The notes beneath the pieces are model-generated. The model made no database searches. It saw only the letters and a program-made list of their open reading frames with translations, and was not told the DNA's origin. Shown one piece after another: positions 17,180-27,901 of a DNA stretch of 64,000 nucleotides. Both the position numbers and the translations under genes were made by a program. How positions within the stretch are numbered: position 1 is the first letter of the stretch; each line of letters opens with the position of its first letter. Origin of the DNA: Candidatus Binatia bacterium (GTDB lineage Bacteria; Eisenbacteria; RBG-16-71-46; SZUA-252); the NCBI GenBank assembly GCA_035631035.1, contig DASQJL010000062.1, positions 62,001-126,000 of the forward strand, given 5' to 3'.

Positions 17180-18427
17180 GTGCCCCATGAATCGTTCGGC
17201 CCGCTCCTTCTCGCGGTCGCGGTCATCCTGGCCGCCGCGACGGCGGGAGGCTGGCTGGCCGAGCGCATCCGGCAGCCGTCCGTTCTGGGGGAGCTCGTCG
17301 CCGGCATCGTGCTCGGAAACCTGGGACTCGCGGGCTTCCACGCGCTCGAGCCGTTCCAGACGAACACGTCGCTCGCGGCCCTCGCCGAGCTGGGAGTGAT
17401 CGTGCTCCTCTTCGACGTGGGGCTGGAATCCACGATCGGCGACATGATGAAGGTGGGGCGTTCCGCGCTCCTGGTCGCGGCGCTCGGCGTGATCGCGCCC
17501 TTCTTCCTGGGCTGGGGCGCGGGGGCGTGGCTCCTCCCCGGCCGTTCGACCTACGTCCACGTGTTCCTGGGCGCGGTGCTGACCGCGACCAGCGTCGGCA
17601 TCACGGCGCGCGTCCTGCGGGACCTGCACCAGACGAAGAGCGAGGAGGCGAAGATCATCCTGGGAGCGGCCGTGATCGACGACGTGCTGGGGCTCGTGAT
17701 CCTGGCCGTGGTGACCGGGATCATCGCCGCGGCGGCCTCGGGAGCGGGATCGGTCTCCGTGATCGGCATGAGCTGGATCGCGGCCAAGGCGCTCCTGTTC
17801 CTCGTGCTCGCCATCGTGCTCGGGTCGCTCATCGCGCGCCACGCGCTCCGCTTCTTCGCGCGGTCGCGCCTTCCCGGGACGCTCCTCACGGGAGGACTCG
17901 TGGTCTGCTTCGTCCTCTCCTACCTGGCGGCCGCCGCCGGCCTCGCGCCGATCGTCGGCGCGTTCGCGGCGGGGCTCATCCTCGAGCCCGCGTTCTTCGC
18001 CGCGTTCGAGGAGACCCGGCGCGGGCAGACGCTCCGTTCCCTCATCCACCCGATCTCCACGATCCTCGTGCCGGTGTTCTTCGTCCGGACGGGGATGCTC
18101 GTGGACCTGCGCTCCTTCGCGAACCCCGCCATCCTCGGCCTCGCGGCCGCGCTCACGGTGGCGGCCTGGGTCGGCAAGCAGGCCTGCATGCTGGGCGTGC
18201 CGCGGCGCGGATTGAACCGGCTGGCGGTCGGGATCGGAATGGTCCCCCGCGGCGAGGTCGGCCTCATCTTCGCGAACATCGGAACCGGCCTCGTGCTGGC
18301 CGGAGAGCGCATCGTCACGCCGCCGCTCTACGCGGCGGTCGTCATCATGGTCATCGTCACGACGCTCGTCACCCCGCCGGCGCTCCAGTGGAGCTTCCGG
18401 CGCGGGGGCGCGGCGCCGGCTCATTGA
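17180..18427 (+). CDS. CPA2-family cation:proton antiporter (NapA/KefB-like)
   Basis: A 415-residue inner-membrane protein with about 12-13 hydrophobic helices and essentially no cytosolic tail, so the TrkA/RCK regulatory domains of KefB/KefC are absent. Family motifs include RQPSVLGELVAGIVLGNLGL in helix 2, LFDVGLEST near helix 4, and AAVIDDVLGLVILAV with the paired aspartates expected for ion binding in electrogenic members. It probably exchanges Na+ or K+ for H+. The GTG start is supported by a leaderless promoter and places the first helix (FGPLLLAVAVILAAATAGGWL) right after the N-terminus. The next gene starts 19 bp downstream and may be co-transcribed. Confidence 0.92.
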   Translation: MPHESFGPLLLAVAVILAAATAGGWLAERIRQPSVLGELVAGIVLGNLGLAGFHALEPFQTNTSLAALAELGVIVLLFDVGLESTIGDMMKVGRSALLVAALGVIAPFFLGWGAGAWLLPGRSTYVHVFLGAVLTATSVGITARVLRDLHQTKSEEAKIILGAAVIDDVLGLVILAVVTGIIAAAASGAGSVSVIGMSWIAAKALLFLVLAIVLGSLIARHALRFFARSRLPGTLLTGGLVVCFVLSYLAAAAGLAPIVGAFAAGLILEPAFFAAFEETRRGQTLRSLIHPISTILVPVFFVRTGMLVDLRSFANPAILGLAAALTVAAWVGKQACMLGVPRRGLNRLAVGIGMVPRGEVGLIFANIGTGLVLAGERIVTPPLYAAVVIMVIVTTLVTPPALQWSFRRGGAAPAH

Positions 18428-18446
18428 GGAAGGAGAACCGAAGCGT

Positions 18447-19718
18447 ATGAGATTCCTCGTGCTCGGAGCGGGATATCAGGGATTCGCGGCGGCATTGGAT
18501 CTGGCGCGCGCGCCGGACGTGGAGGAAGTCGTGATCGCGGACGTGGAGGGAGCCCGCGCGCGCAAGGCGGCGGAGCGGCTCTCGGGCTCCCGCGCGGCCG
18601 TGCGGGCCGAGGTGCTCGACGTGGCGAACGAGCCGCGCCTGACCGACAGGCTGCGCGGCTACGACGTGGTGATCTCGGCCGTCCCCTACTTCCTGAACCT
18701 CACGCTCACGCGCGCGGCGATCGACGCGGGGGTTTCCTTCTGCGATCTGGGCGGGAACACCGACCTGGTGCGGGAGCAGGAGGCGCTGGACGAGCGGGCG
18801 CGCGACGCCGACGTCACGATCGTCCCCGACTGCGGCCTCGCTCCCGGCATGGCGAACGTGCTCGCCACGGCCGGCATCGGGCGGCTGGACCGCGCCGACG
18901 AGGTCCACATCCGGGTCGGCGGCCTGCCGCTTCGCCCCCGTCCTCCGCTCGACTACATGATGGTCTTCTCGATGTACGGGCTCCTGAACGAATACCTGGG
19001 CTTCGCCACCGCCCTCCGCGGGGGAAAGCGGGTCGAGGTCGAGACGCTGACCGAAGAGGAGACACTCACCTTCCCGAAGCCGGTGGGCACGTGCGAGGCC
19101 TTCGTGACGCTGGGCGGCACCTCCACCATGCCCTGGACGTTCGAGGGGAAGGTGAAGACCCTGGACTACAAGACGGTGCGCTACCCCGGCCATGCGGCGC
19201 GGATCCGGCTGCTCCGCGACCTCGGGCTCCTCGAGACGACGCCGGTCCCCGTGGAAGGGGTCCCGGTCTCGCCTCGGTCGCTCTTCGCGGCCGTCGTGGA
19301 GCCGCTCCTCACCTTCCCGAACGAGCCGGACGTGGTCGTGATGCGCGTGACGGTGAACGGCGTGAAGGACGGCAAGCGGCGGGAGATCTCCTTCGAGATG
19401 CTGGACGCGATGGACATGAAGCGCGGCGTGAGCGCGATGATGCGGACCACGGCCTATCCGACGACGGCGGCCGCGCTCATGATGGCGCGCGGCGAGGTCC
19501 CCTTCCGCGGCGTGGCCGCCATGGAGCGGGCGATCCCGGCCGAGGCGTTCCTCAAGGAGATCGGCAAGCACGAGCTCAAGATCACCGTCCGGGAGAAGAC
19601 CCTCGCGTCGCCTCGCGGACGCGCGAACGGAGCGGGCGCCCGAGCGCGGAAGCCAGCACGTCCGACGCGGCCGAAAGCTTCGCGGGGTCGAGCGAAACCG
19701 AAGCGCCGGAGCGCGTGA
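18447..19718 (+). CDS. Saccharopine dehydrogenase family NAD(P)-binding protein
   Basis: A 423-residue oxidoreductase-like protein. The Rossmann fold starts at residue 1 with FLVLGAGYQGFAAALDLA, and the family signature YDVVISAVPYFLNLTLTRAAIDAGVSFCDLGGN follows. Such proteins act in lysine/saccharopine or related imine chemistry; many are of unknown substrate. AGGAGAA precedes the ATG. The C-terminal 40 or so residues (from about ITVREKTLASPRGR on) are Arg/Lys/Pro-rich and look like an added tail. They are encoded opposite the 3' end of the HMG-CoA lyase gene, with which this gene overlaps by 137 bp tail to tail. Confidence 0.9.
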   Translation: MRFLVLGAGYQGFAAALDLARAPDVEEVVIADVEGARARKAAERLSGSRAAVRAEVLDVANEPRLTDRLRGYDVVISAVPYFLNLTLTRAAIDAGVSFCDLGGNTDLVREQEALDERARDADVTIVPDCGLAPGMANVLATAGIGRLDRADEVHIRVGGLPLRPRPPLDYMMVFSMYGLLNEYLGFATALRGGKRVEVETLTEEETLTFPKPVGTCEAFVTLGGTSTMPWTFEGKVKTLDYKTVRYPGHAARIRLLRDLGLLETTPVPVEGVPVSPRSLFAAVVEPLLTFPNEPDVVVMRVTVNGVKDGKRREISFEMLDAMDMKRGVSAMMRTTAYPTTAAALMMARGEVPFRGVAAMERAIPAEAFLKEIGKHELKITVREKTLASPRGRANGAGARARKPARPTRPKASRGRAKPKRRSA

Positions 19719-20481
19719 GCGCCCAGAGGAGGTCCTCGGTCGCCACGTTCCCCGCAGCCCCGGGGGCGAAGGGGCATCCGCCCACCCCGCCGGCCGAGGC
19801 GTCGAAGATCGTGATGCCGCGGTCGTAGGCCGCGAGCGCGTTCGCCACGGCGGTGCCGTAGGTGTCGTGGAAGTGCATCGCGAGCGCGTCCTGGGGTGCT
19901 GTGTCGAGGAGCGCGTCGAGCAGGGCGTGCACCTCGGCGGGCACCGCTTTTCCGATCGTGTCGCCGATCGAGATCTCCTCCACGCCCAGGTCGAGGAGCT
20001 GCCTCACGACCGGCACCACGGCCTTGGGCTCGATCCTTCCTTCGTAGGGACACCAGAACGCCGTGGAGACGTAGCCGCGCACCGGGAGCTTCGCCTCCTT
20101 GGCGCGCAGGACGACCGGCCGGAAGCGCTCGATCGACTCGGCGATGGTGGCGTTGATGTTCTTCCGGTTGAAGGTCTCCGAGGCGGCGGTGAACACCGCG
20201 ATCTTCCCCACTCCCGCCGCGAGCGCGCGGTCCAGCCCGCGCTCGTTGGGCACGAGCGCTGCGTAGAGGATCCCCTCGCGGCGCCGGATACCCCGCAGCA
20301 CCGCCTCCGCATCCTGCAGCTGAGGGACCCGGTCGGGAGCGACGAACGCCGTGGCCTCGATCTCATCGTAGCCCGCCTCCGAGAGCGCGTCGATGAAGGC
20401 GATCTTCGACTCGGTCGGAATGGGGCGGCTCTCGTTCTGCAGTCCGTCGCGCGGTCCGACCTCCACGATCCGGACGTTCAC
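19582..20481 (-). CDS. liuE: Hydroxymethylglutaryl-CoA lyase
   Basis: A 299-residue TIM-barrel lyase cleaving HMG-CoA to acetyl-CoA and acetoacetate, the last step of leucine degradation. Signatures: IVEVGPRDGLQNE at the N-terminus (catalytic R and D), then EISIGDTIGKAVP, MHFHDTYGTAVAN (metal-binding His pair) and the cysteine loop GGVGGCPFAPGAAGNVATED. The GTG start overlaps the stop of the biotinyl-carrier gene (GTGA) and has GGGAGGGG upstream. It is the last gene of the five-gene operon. Its last 137 bp overlap the convergent saccharopine-dehydrogenase-like gene. Confidence 0.95.
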   Translation of the reverse strand: MNVRIVEVGPRDGLQNESRPIPTESKIAFIDALSEAGYDEIEATAFVAPDRVPQLQDAEAVLRGIRRREGILYAALVPNERGLDRALAAGVGKIAVFTAASETFNRKNINATIAESIERFRPVVLRAKEAKLPVRGYVSTAFWCPYEGRIEPKAVVPVVRQLLDLGVEEISIGDTIGKAVPAEVHALLDALLDTAPQDALAMHFHDTYGTAVANALAAYDRGITIFDASAGGVGGCPFAPGAAGNVATEDLLWALTRSGASVSLDPAKLSAASDVLASALGRPLRSRVREATRGSSPGR

Positions 20482-20998
20482 GGCCCCTCCCTGTCCCCGC
20501 CGGCGACCGGCGCTGCGGGAGCGATCCGCGCGAGCAGCTGCCCCAGCTCGACCCGGTCGCCCGGGGCGCACGCCACGTCGCGCACGACGCCCGACGCGGG
20601 CGCCGACACCTTGAACTCCATCTTCATCGCCTCGATGGTGAGCAGGAGGTCTCCCTCCCGCACTGTCGCCCCGGCGCGCGCCTCCACGGCGGCCACGCGG
20701 CCGGTCATCGGCGCGAGCACCTCACCCGAGTCGTCCGCGTCCACGCGCTCGCCGGCGTGGCGATGCAACGTCTCGAAACGGTAGAGCCTCCCCTCCAGAG
20801 CGACCCAGATCCCGCGCGCGTCGCGCGCCGTGGCGGCGCGAAGGGTGCGACCGCCGATGGCGAGGTCGATCCACGCTCCCTCGCGCGCGATCACGGCCTC
20901 CACGCGGCGCTCCCCGGTCTCGAGCACCGCGTGGTCCCCCTTCCGCGAGATGCGGGCCTCCACGGGGAGCCCGTTCCAGCGGAGCGCCACGGCGCGGC

Positions 20999-21002
<4 letters not shown>
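20478..21002 (-). CDS. Acyl-CoA carboxylase alpha chain, C-terminal part (BT-like domain plus biotinyl carrier)
   Basis: A 174-residue protein carrying biotin for the carboxylase. The biotinyl site is K in EAMKMEFK at about residue 133, within a standard lipoyl/biotinyl fold (LAPMTGRVAAVEARAGATVREGDLLLTIEAMKMEF in parts). The N-terminal half (VALRWNGLPVEARI onward) resembles the BT linker domain of methylcrotonyl- or propionyl-CoA carboxylase alpha chains, not AccB. These are normally the C-terminal part of one polypeptide of about 660 residues. Here a GTG start overlaps the biotin carboxylase stop (GTGA). Lengths 489 + 174 add up to the fused form. Confidence 0.88.
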
Positions 21003-22468
<1,466 letters not shown>

Positions 22469-22516
22469 GGCGCACCGGAGTTCGGAGCGGGTGCGCGGCC
22501 GCGCGGGAGGAGCGCG

Positions 22517-23329
22517 TCACTTCTTCCAGGCGGGACGGCGCTTCTCGAGGAAGGCCGAAAGCCCCTCCTGCCCCTCCGGCGAGGCGCGGAGCTCGGCGAT
22601 CGCGCGCACCGAGTTCTCGATGGCGAGATCGCGCGAGAGCGCCGTGTTCTCGCGAATGAGCCGCTTGGCCTCGGCGACCGCGCGCGGTCCGTTTCCCGCG
22701 ATCGCCAGAACCAGCCGCTCGACCGCGGCGTCGAGTCCGGCGGCCGGAGCGATCTCGTGCACCAGCCCCATCGCTCGCGCGGTCTCGGCCTTGAAGATCT
22801 CCCCCGTGAGGAACCACCGGCGCGCGGCGGCCACGCCGATCTTGGGGAGCACGAACGCGGAGATGACGGCCGGGGCGATGCCGAGCCGAACCTCGGTGAA
22901 TCCGAAGTCGGCCGCGTCGGACGCCACCACGACGTCGCAGCAGGCGATGAGCCCCATGCCGCCCCCGAGGCAGGCGCCGTTCACGCGGGCGATCGTCGGG
23001 ATCGGAAGCTCGTCCAAGGCGAGCATCATCTTGGCGAAGCGGAACGCGTCTTCTTCGTTCTCGTCGCGCGTATAGCGGATGCTCCGGCGCATCCAGTTCA
23101 TGTCGGCGCCGGCGCAGAACGCGGTCCCCTCGCCGGTCAGCACCAGCAGGCGTGGCGCCGTGCCGCCGTCGCTCCGGAATTCCTCGCGTAGGACCCCGAG
23201 CGCGGCGGTGATCTCGCCGATCAGCCCCTCGTCGAACGCGTTCCGCACCTCGGGGCGCGTGAGCGTGAGGCGCGCGATCCCGGCCTCGACGTCCAGCCGA
23301 ACCTTGGGCGAGTCGGGCGTGGCGCTCAC
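22517..23329 (-). CDS. liuC: Enoyl-CoA hydratase/isomerase, probable methylglutaconyl-CoA hydratase
   Basis: A 270-residue crotonase-fold enzyme. The oxyanion-hole segments GTAFCAGADMNWMR and VNGACLGGGMGLIACCDVVVASD are present, as is FGFTEVRLGIAPAVIS with the catalytic glutamate. Position between the carboxylase beta and alpha genes in a leucine operon argues for hydration of 3-methylglutaconyl-CoA to HMG-CoA. The GTG start lies one base after the stop of the carboxyltransferase gene. Length is normal for the family. Confidence 0.92.
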   Translation of the reverse strand: MSATPDSPKVRLDVEAGIARLTLTRPEVRNAFDEGLIGEITAALGVLREEFRSDGGTAPRLLVLTGEGTAFCAGADMNWMRRSIRYTRDENEEDAFRFAKMMLALDELPIPTIARVNGACLGGGMGLIACCDVVVASDAADFGFTEVRLGIAPAVISAFVLPKIGVAAARRWFLTGEIFKAETARAMGLVHEIAPAAGLDAAVERLVLAIAGNGPRAVAEAKRLIRENTALSRDLAIENSVRAIAELRASPEGQEGLSAFLEKRRPAWKK

Positions 23330-23330
23330 G

Positions 23331-24938
23331 CTACATCCGGTAGACGGGGGCGAGCCCGCGGGTGACCGGCGCGTTCAAGGCCGCCGAGAGCGCCAGTCCC
23401 ACCGCCGCGCGCGTCTCGGCCGGATCGATCACGCCGTCGTCCCAGAGCTGGGCGGTCGCGTAGTAGGGGCTCCCCTCGCGCTCGTACTTCTCGAGCACGG
23501 GGTCGGCGATGGCGGCCGCGTCGGCGTCGCTGAGCGTCTTCCCCTCGCGCGCCAGCTGGTCGCGCTTCACCTGGACCAGGACGGAGGCCGCCTGCTCCGC
23601 CCCCATCACCGAGATCCGCGAATTGGGCCACGTGAAGAGGAAGCGGGGCCGGTAGCCGCGGCCGCACATCGCGTAGTTGCCGGCGCCGTGCGAGGCGCCG
23701 ATCAGCACCGTGATGCGCGGCACCTCGGCCGTCGCCACCGCCTGCACCATCTTGGCCCCGTCCTTGGCGATCCCGCCCGCCTCGTAGCGCTTCCCCACCA
23801 TGAACCCGGTGATGTTCTGCAGGAAGAGGAGCGGGATCCGCCGCTGCGCGCACAATTCGACGAAGTGAGCCCCCTTGAGCGCGCTCTCGGAGAAGAGCAC
23901 GCCGTTGTTCGCGACGATGCCGACCGGATATCCCAGCCACCGGCCGAAGCCGCAGACCAGGGTGGCGCCGTACTCGCGCTTGAACTCGTGGAGGCGGCTC
24001 CCGTCGAGGAGCCGGGCCAAGAGCTCGCGGACGTCGTAGGGCCGCCGCGTGTCGGGCGGGAGCACGCCGTAGATCTCCTCCGCCGGATAGAGGGGATCTT
24101 CCGGCTCGGCGAGGTCGAGGTCCACGCGCTTCACGGTGCCGAGCCGCTCGACGGCGTCGCGGAGGATGTGGAGCGCCTCCTCCTCGTTCGCGGCCATGTG
24201 GTCGGTCACCCCGCTCTGGCGGGTGTGCACCTCGGCGCCCCCCAGCTCCTCGGGCGTCACCTCTTCACCGGTCGCCGCCTTCACCAGCGGCGGCCCGCCC
24301 AGGTAGATCGTCCCCGTGCCCCGCACGATGACGTTCTCGTCCGACATCGCGGGCACATAGGCGCCGCCCGCGGTGCACATGCCGAGGACGGCCGCGAGCT
24401 GCGGAATCCCCGCCGCGGACATGATCGCCTGGTTGTAGAAGATCCGGCCGAAGTGCTCCTTGTCGGGGAAGACCTCGGCCTGGAGGGGCAGGAACACGCC
24501 CCCCGAGTCGACGAGATAGATCGCCGGGAGCCGGTTCTCCAGCGCGATCTCCTGGGCCCGGATGTGCTTCCGGATCGTGATCGGATAGTACGTGCCGCCC
24601 TTCACCGTCGCGTCGTTGGCAACGATCATGCACTCGCGTCCCGAAACGACGCCGACCCCGGTCACGATCCCTCCCGAGGGCACCTCGTCGCCGTACATCC
24701 CGCCCCCCGCCAGCGCCGACAGCTCGAGGAAGGGGGTGTCGGGATCGAGCAGCCGCTCGATCCGCTCGCGCGCCAGGAGCTTGCCGCGGCTCTTGTGGAG
24801 GGAGACCGCCTGCTCCGAGCCGCCCCTTTTTGCCGCCGCATGGCGCGCGCGGAGGTCGGCGGCCAGGGCCTCGTGATGCTTCCGGTTCTGCTGGAATTCC
24901 TCGCCCGACGTCTTGAGGTGACTCCGGAGGACGCTCAT
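23331..24938 (-). CDS. liuB: Acyl-CoA carboxylase carboxyltransferase (methylcrotonyl-CoA carboxylase beta)
   Basis: A 535-residue carboxyltransferase with N- and C-terminal crotonase-like halves. The MccB-type opening ([20 protein letters not shown]), the CoA-binding [33 protein letters not shown], and the second-half [15 protein letters not shown] and [15 protein letters not shown] are all characteristic of methylcrotonyl-CoA carboxylase rather than propionyl-CoA carboxylase. It transfers CO2 from biotin to 3-methylcrotonyl-CoA. It is the first gene of the operon. The histidine kinase on the plus strand diverges from it 132 bp away. No isovaleryl-CoA dehydrogenase gene is within the window. 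Confidence 0.95.
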   Translation of the reverse strand: MSVLRSHLKTSGEEFQQNRKHHEALAADLRARHAAAKRGGSEQAVSLHKSRGKLLARERIERLLDPDTPFLELSALAGGGMYGDEVPSGGIVTGVGVVSGRECMIVANDATVKGGTYYPITIRKHIRAQEIALENRLPAIYLVDSGGVFLPLQAEVFPDKEHFGRIFYNQAIMSAAGIPQLAAVLGMCTAGGAYVPAMSDENVIVRGTGTIYLGGPPLVKAATGEEVTPEELGGAEVHTRQSGVTDHMAANEEEALHILRDAVERLGTVKRVDLDLAEPEDPLYPAEEIYGVLPPDTRRPYDVRELLARLLDGSRLHEFKREYGATLVCGFGRWLGYPVGIVANNGVLFSESALKGAHFVELCAQRRIPLLFLQNITGFMVGKRYEAGGIAKDGAKMVQAVATAEVPRITVLIGASHGAGNYAMCGRGYRPRFLFTWPNSRISVMGAEQAASVLVQVKRDQLAREGKTLSDADAAAIADPVLEKYEREGSPYYATAQLWDDGVIDPAETRAAVGLALSAALNAPVTRGLAPVYRM

Positions 24939-24947
24939 GGAGCCGTG

Positions 24948-24953
24948 ACTGTA
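24948..24953 (-). promoter_or_regulatory. -10 box TACAGT of the leucine-degradation operon
   Basis: TACAGT nine bases before ATG 24938, within a GGTTACAGT context. It would give a leader of only a few bases. No ribosome site or clear -35 is present. Confidence 0.4.
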
Positions 24954-25070
24954 ACCGCCAAACCCGCTTCGGGAAAGGGGGAACGGCCGCCCCGAATTGG
25001 GGTCGAGAAGGGGGCCGGGAGTGCCGATGGTTTGCGAGGTCGGAACACGCCCGGGGGGAGGCAGGAAACG

Positions 25071-26675
25071 GTGGCACTACGAGCCGAATCGGAAGCGTCG
25101 CAGCGCCAGTTCGACCGGAGGACCTGGGGCATCCTGGGCCTTGCGATCCTCGTCATCCTGGCGTTCACCGCGACCATTCCCTCGCTCTACATGGGTCTCG
25201 TTCGCTCCGGGTTCCTCGGCGACAGGCTGCCGCCCGGGGGCGGGTGGGTGCTCCTCGTCGGACTCATCGGGCTGACCGCGCTCTTCTGCCTCTACATGGT
25301 GCACCAGCAGCTCTCGATCAACCGGCTCCGGGAGCGGATGGTGCGCGACCAGATGGAGCTGGAGCAGTCGCGGGGCCGCCTGGCCGAGCTGACGTCGCTC
25401 TTCCAGCTGGGCAACAGCCTCCACATGGAGCTGCCGCTCGAAACCATCCTCGAGATCACCGTGCGACGCGTCGCCTCCACGCTCCACTCCCACGACGTGA
25501 CGCTCTTCCTCTACGAGCCCGATACGAAAGCGCTCTCGGCCAAGGCCGCGTTCGGCCTGACCCCGCACGAGCCGGAGCCGGACGTGGCGCTGGGAGAGGG
25601 CGCCGTCGGGTGGGCGGCGCGCCACCGCGAGCCGATCTTGATGTCGGCCCGCGAGCGGGACGCGCGCTTCGCCGAGTTCTTCGCCGCGCACCCCGACGTG
25701 GGCTCGGCGCTCTTCCTGCCGATCGCGCTGGAGTCGAAGACGTTCGCGGTGCTCCAGGTCTGTCGCGCCGTCCGGGCGGAGGCCTTCCGCCTGGAGCACC
25801 GGGACATCGGCCAGCTCTTCGCGGAGAACGTGGCGTCGGTGCTCGACCGCGCGATCGTGATGGACCGGCTTCGCCGCGCGACCTCCGCGGTGGCGGCGGC
25901 CGCCCTGCCGGGTCCGGACGGTCATGGCGGAGCGTTCCACGACAGCTTCCTCGGCGCCGCGGCGGCCGAGCTCAAGTCCCCGCTCACGGCGATCGTGGCC
26001 TACTCCGAAGTGCTGGACCAGAACGACCGGAAGATGACCCCCTCGATGCGGGCGGAGTTCACCGGCCGCCTCCGGAGCGAGGCGCAGCGGATGATGGCGC
26101 TGGTGGACGACGTGCTCGACCTGGTGCGGCTGGATCTGGGCCGCTACGTCCTGGAGCTGCGCGTGACCAACGTGAACGACGTGGCGCGTGGAGCGATCGA
26201 GGCGGTCCGGGCTCAGGCCGACGCGAAGCAGATCGAGCTGGAGCTCTCCGTGGACCGGAGGGTCCCGAATCAGCATCTCGACCCCGCCAAGGTGCGGCAG
26301 TCGATCGCGAACGTGCTCCGGAACGGCATCCGATTCTCCCCGATGAAGAGCCGGATCCGCGTCGCGACCTGGCTGCGCGACGACGGCGTCGTCGTCGAGA
26401 TCAAGGACTCCGGGCCCCCGGTCGCGCCGGAATCGGCCACGTCGGTCTTCGAGCTGGAGAGCGCGGTGAACGAGGAGTGCAAGCGCTGCAAGGACGGCCT
26501 CGGCTTCGGGCTCCACCTGGCCAAGCGGTTCGTGGAGCTGCATGGCGGAAGCGTGAGCGCGGGAACGGACGCCGCGAGTGGGGGCGCGGCGTTCTGGCTG
26601 ACCCTGCCGGCCGGCGAGGACCTCTCCAACGTCGTGGGCGGCGACCCCTTCGCCGGAGAGCTGGCGAAGAGCTAG
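25071..26675 (+). CDS. Membrane GAF-domain sensor histidine kinase
   Basis: A 534-residue kinase. Two transmembrane helices lie near 18-42 and 58-80, with a short external loop. A GAF domain occupies about 125-265. The dimerisation helix is degenerate: where H-E is expected it reads [23 protein letters not shown], so the canonical phosphoacceptor histidine is not in the usual place and the acceptor is uncertain. The ATPase has N in [23 protein letters not shown], and [18 protein letters not shown]. No response regulator is adjacent, so it is an orphan, perhaps a scaffold or pseudokinase-like sensor. Start GTG with a GGGGGGAG stretch upstream. Confidence 0.86.
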   Translation: MALRAESEASQRQFDRRTWGILGLAILVILAFTATIPSLYMGLVRSGFLGDRLPPGGGWVLLVGLIGLTALFCLYMVHQQLSINRLRERMVRDQMELEQSRGRLAELTSLFQLGNSLHMELPLETILEITVRRVASTLHSHDVTLFLYEPDTKALSAKAAFGLTPHEPEPDVALGEGAVGWAARHREPILMSARERDARFAEFFAAHPDVGSALFLPIALESKTFAVLQVCRAVRAEAFRLEHRDIGQLFAENVASVLDRAIVMDRLRRATSAVAAAALPGPDGHGGAFHDSFLGAAAAELKSPLTAIVAYSEVLDQNDRKMTPSMRAEFTGRLRSEAQRMMALVDDVLDLVRLDLGRYVLELRVTNVNDVARGAIEAVRAQADAKQIELELSVDRRVPNQHLDPAKVRQSIANVLRNGIRFSPMKSRIRVATWLRDDGVVVEIKDSGPPVAPESATSVFELESAVNEECKRCKDGLGFGLHLAKRFVELHGGSVSAGTDAASGGAAFWLTLPAGEDLSNVVGGDPFAGELAKS

Positions 26676-26682
26676 GCAAACG

Positions 26683-27879
26683 CTAGGCGGGGCCCGTTCC
26701 CATCCCGCCGGCCCGGCCGCGATCGCCGGCGCTTCGCGCCCGCGCGTTCCTCCCGAGCGCGGCGTGCACCATCGCAAGCTCCCCCACGTTCTCCAGGGTC
26801 ACCATCCCCACGACGCGCCCTCCCTCCATCACGAGCAGCGCGGGGCAGCCGCTCCGATCGATCCGCTGGAAGACGTCCTCGAGGTACTCGCGCGGATGCG
26901 CGGTGCCGCAGTCCCGCCGCGCCACGTCCCCCACGGCGCGGTCGCGCGGACCGTGGGCCAGAGCCGCCATCAGGTCGCGGCGGGTCAGGATGCCGACGGG
27001 GGGCGACCCGTCGAAGGCTCCGAGCACCGGGAAATCCTGCTGGTCGCCCGACAGGAGCAGCTCCACGGCGCGCGTGAGCGGCTCGTCGGCGCGGAGGGTG
27101 CGGAAGTCGCGGATCATCGCGCGCGAGACCGGGACGCCGGCGAACGCCGTACGCATCTGGGCCATCGACGACTCCTGCCCGGCCGCCAGGAAGACGAACA
27201 GCGCCACCAGAGGCAGGAGCAGGTTGTGCTGGTTGATGCCGATCACCGCGAGCAGGACGGCGAGGATCTGCCCCACGGATGCCGCGATCTGGGTGGCGCG
27301 CACGTAGTCGAGCCGCGTGGCGAGCACGGCCCGGAGCACGCGGCCGCCGTCCATCGGGAACGCCGGAATCAGGTTGAAGAACAGGATCATGACATTGACG
27401 AGGAACAGCTCGGCCACGAAGCCGCCCGGGCCCTCGAGGGGAGGATTTCCGGAGAGCACGTTCCAGACCGGGTTGAGGAACGCCGCGATGCGGCGCGCTT
27501 CCGCGGGCCAGGCCGCGGCCAGCACGCCGAAGAGAAGACCCGCCAGGCCCAGCGTCACCGCCGGCCCCGCGATCGCCACGAGGAATTCGTGGAGGGGTCG
27601 CTCGGGAATCCGCTCGAGCCGCGCGACGCCTCCGATCGGAAGCAGCGTGATGTCGCGGGTGCGGATCCCGTAGCGGCGGGCGGTCAGCGCGTGCCCGAAT
27701 TCGTGCAGCACGATGCAGGCGAAGACGGCCAGGAGGAGCAGCGCGGCCTCGATCGCCGGCGCGACCCCCTGTCCTTCGGCCAGGACGCCGAAAACGATCC
27801 ACCCGATCAGCAGGAGGAACGTCGCGTGGATCCGGATGGGGATCCCCGCGATCCTCGCGATCTGCCAGGACCAGCGCAC
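26683..27879 (-). CDS. Site-2 protease (M50) family protein with CBS domains
   Basis: A 398-residue intramembrane metalloprotease. The zinc motif HEFGH is at 59-63 and the third ligand lies in FFNLIPAFPMDGGRV (D176). Several hydrophobic helices surround these. A pair of CBS domains (about 240-375) that could bind adenine nucleotides follows, and a basic Gly/Arg tail ends the protein. This architecture is common in a bacterial and archaeal S2P branch whose substrates are mostly unknown. The GTG start is 22 bp after the stop of the S9 peptidase gene, implying an operon. It converges on the GAF kinase with 7 bp between stops. Confidence 0.93.
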   Translation of the reverse strand: MRWSWQIARIAGIPIRIHATFLLLIGWIVFGVLAEGQGVAPAIEAALLLLAVFACIVLHEFGHALTARRYGIRTRDITLLPIGGVARLERIPERPLHEFLVAIAGPAVTLGLAGLLFGVLAAAWPAEARRIAAFLNPVWNVLSGNPPLEGPGGFVAELFLVNVMILFFNLIPAFPMDGGRVLRAVLATRLDYVRATQIAASVGQILAVLLAVIGINQHNLLLPLVALFVFLAAGQESSMAQMRTAFAGVPVSRAMIRDFRTLRADEPLTRAVELLLSGDQQDFPVLGAFDGSPPVGILTRRDLMAALAHGPRDRAVGDVARRDCGTAHPREYLEDVFQRIDRSGCPALLVMEGGRVVGMVTLENVGELAMVHAALGRNARARSAGDRGRAGGMGTGPA

Positions 27880-27901
27880 GCCGCGTGTTCGCCCGAGCGC
27901 G

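Noticed and set aside
23079-25070. Long plus-strand open frame running from 23079 into the GAF kinase
   Set aside because: It is antisense to liuB and liuC and reads as His/Arg/Ala-rich shadow sequence; the kinase proper starts at GTG 25071.
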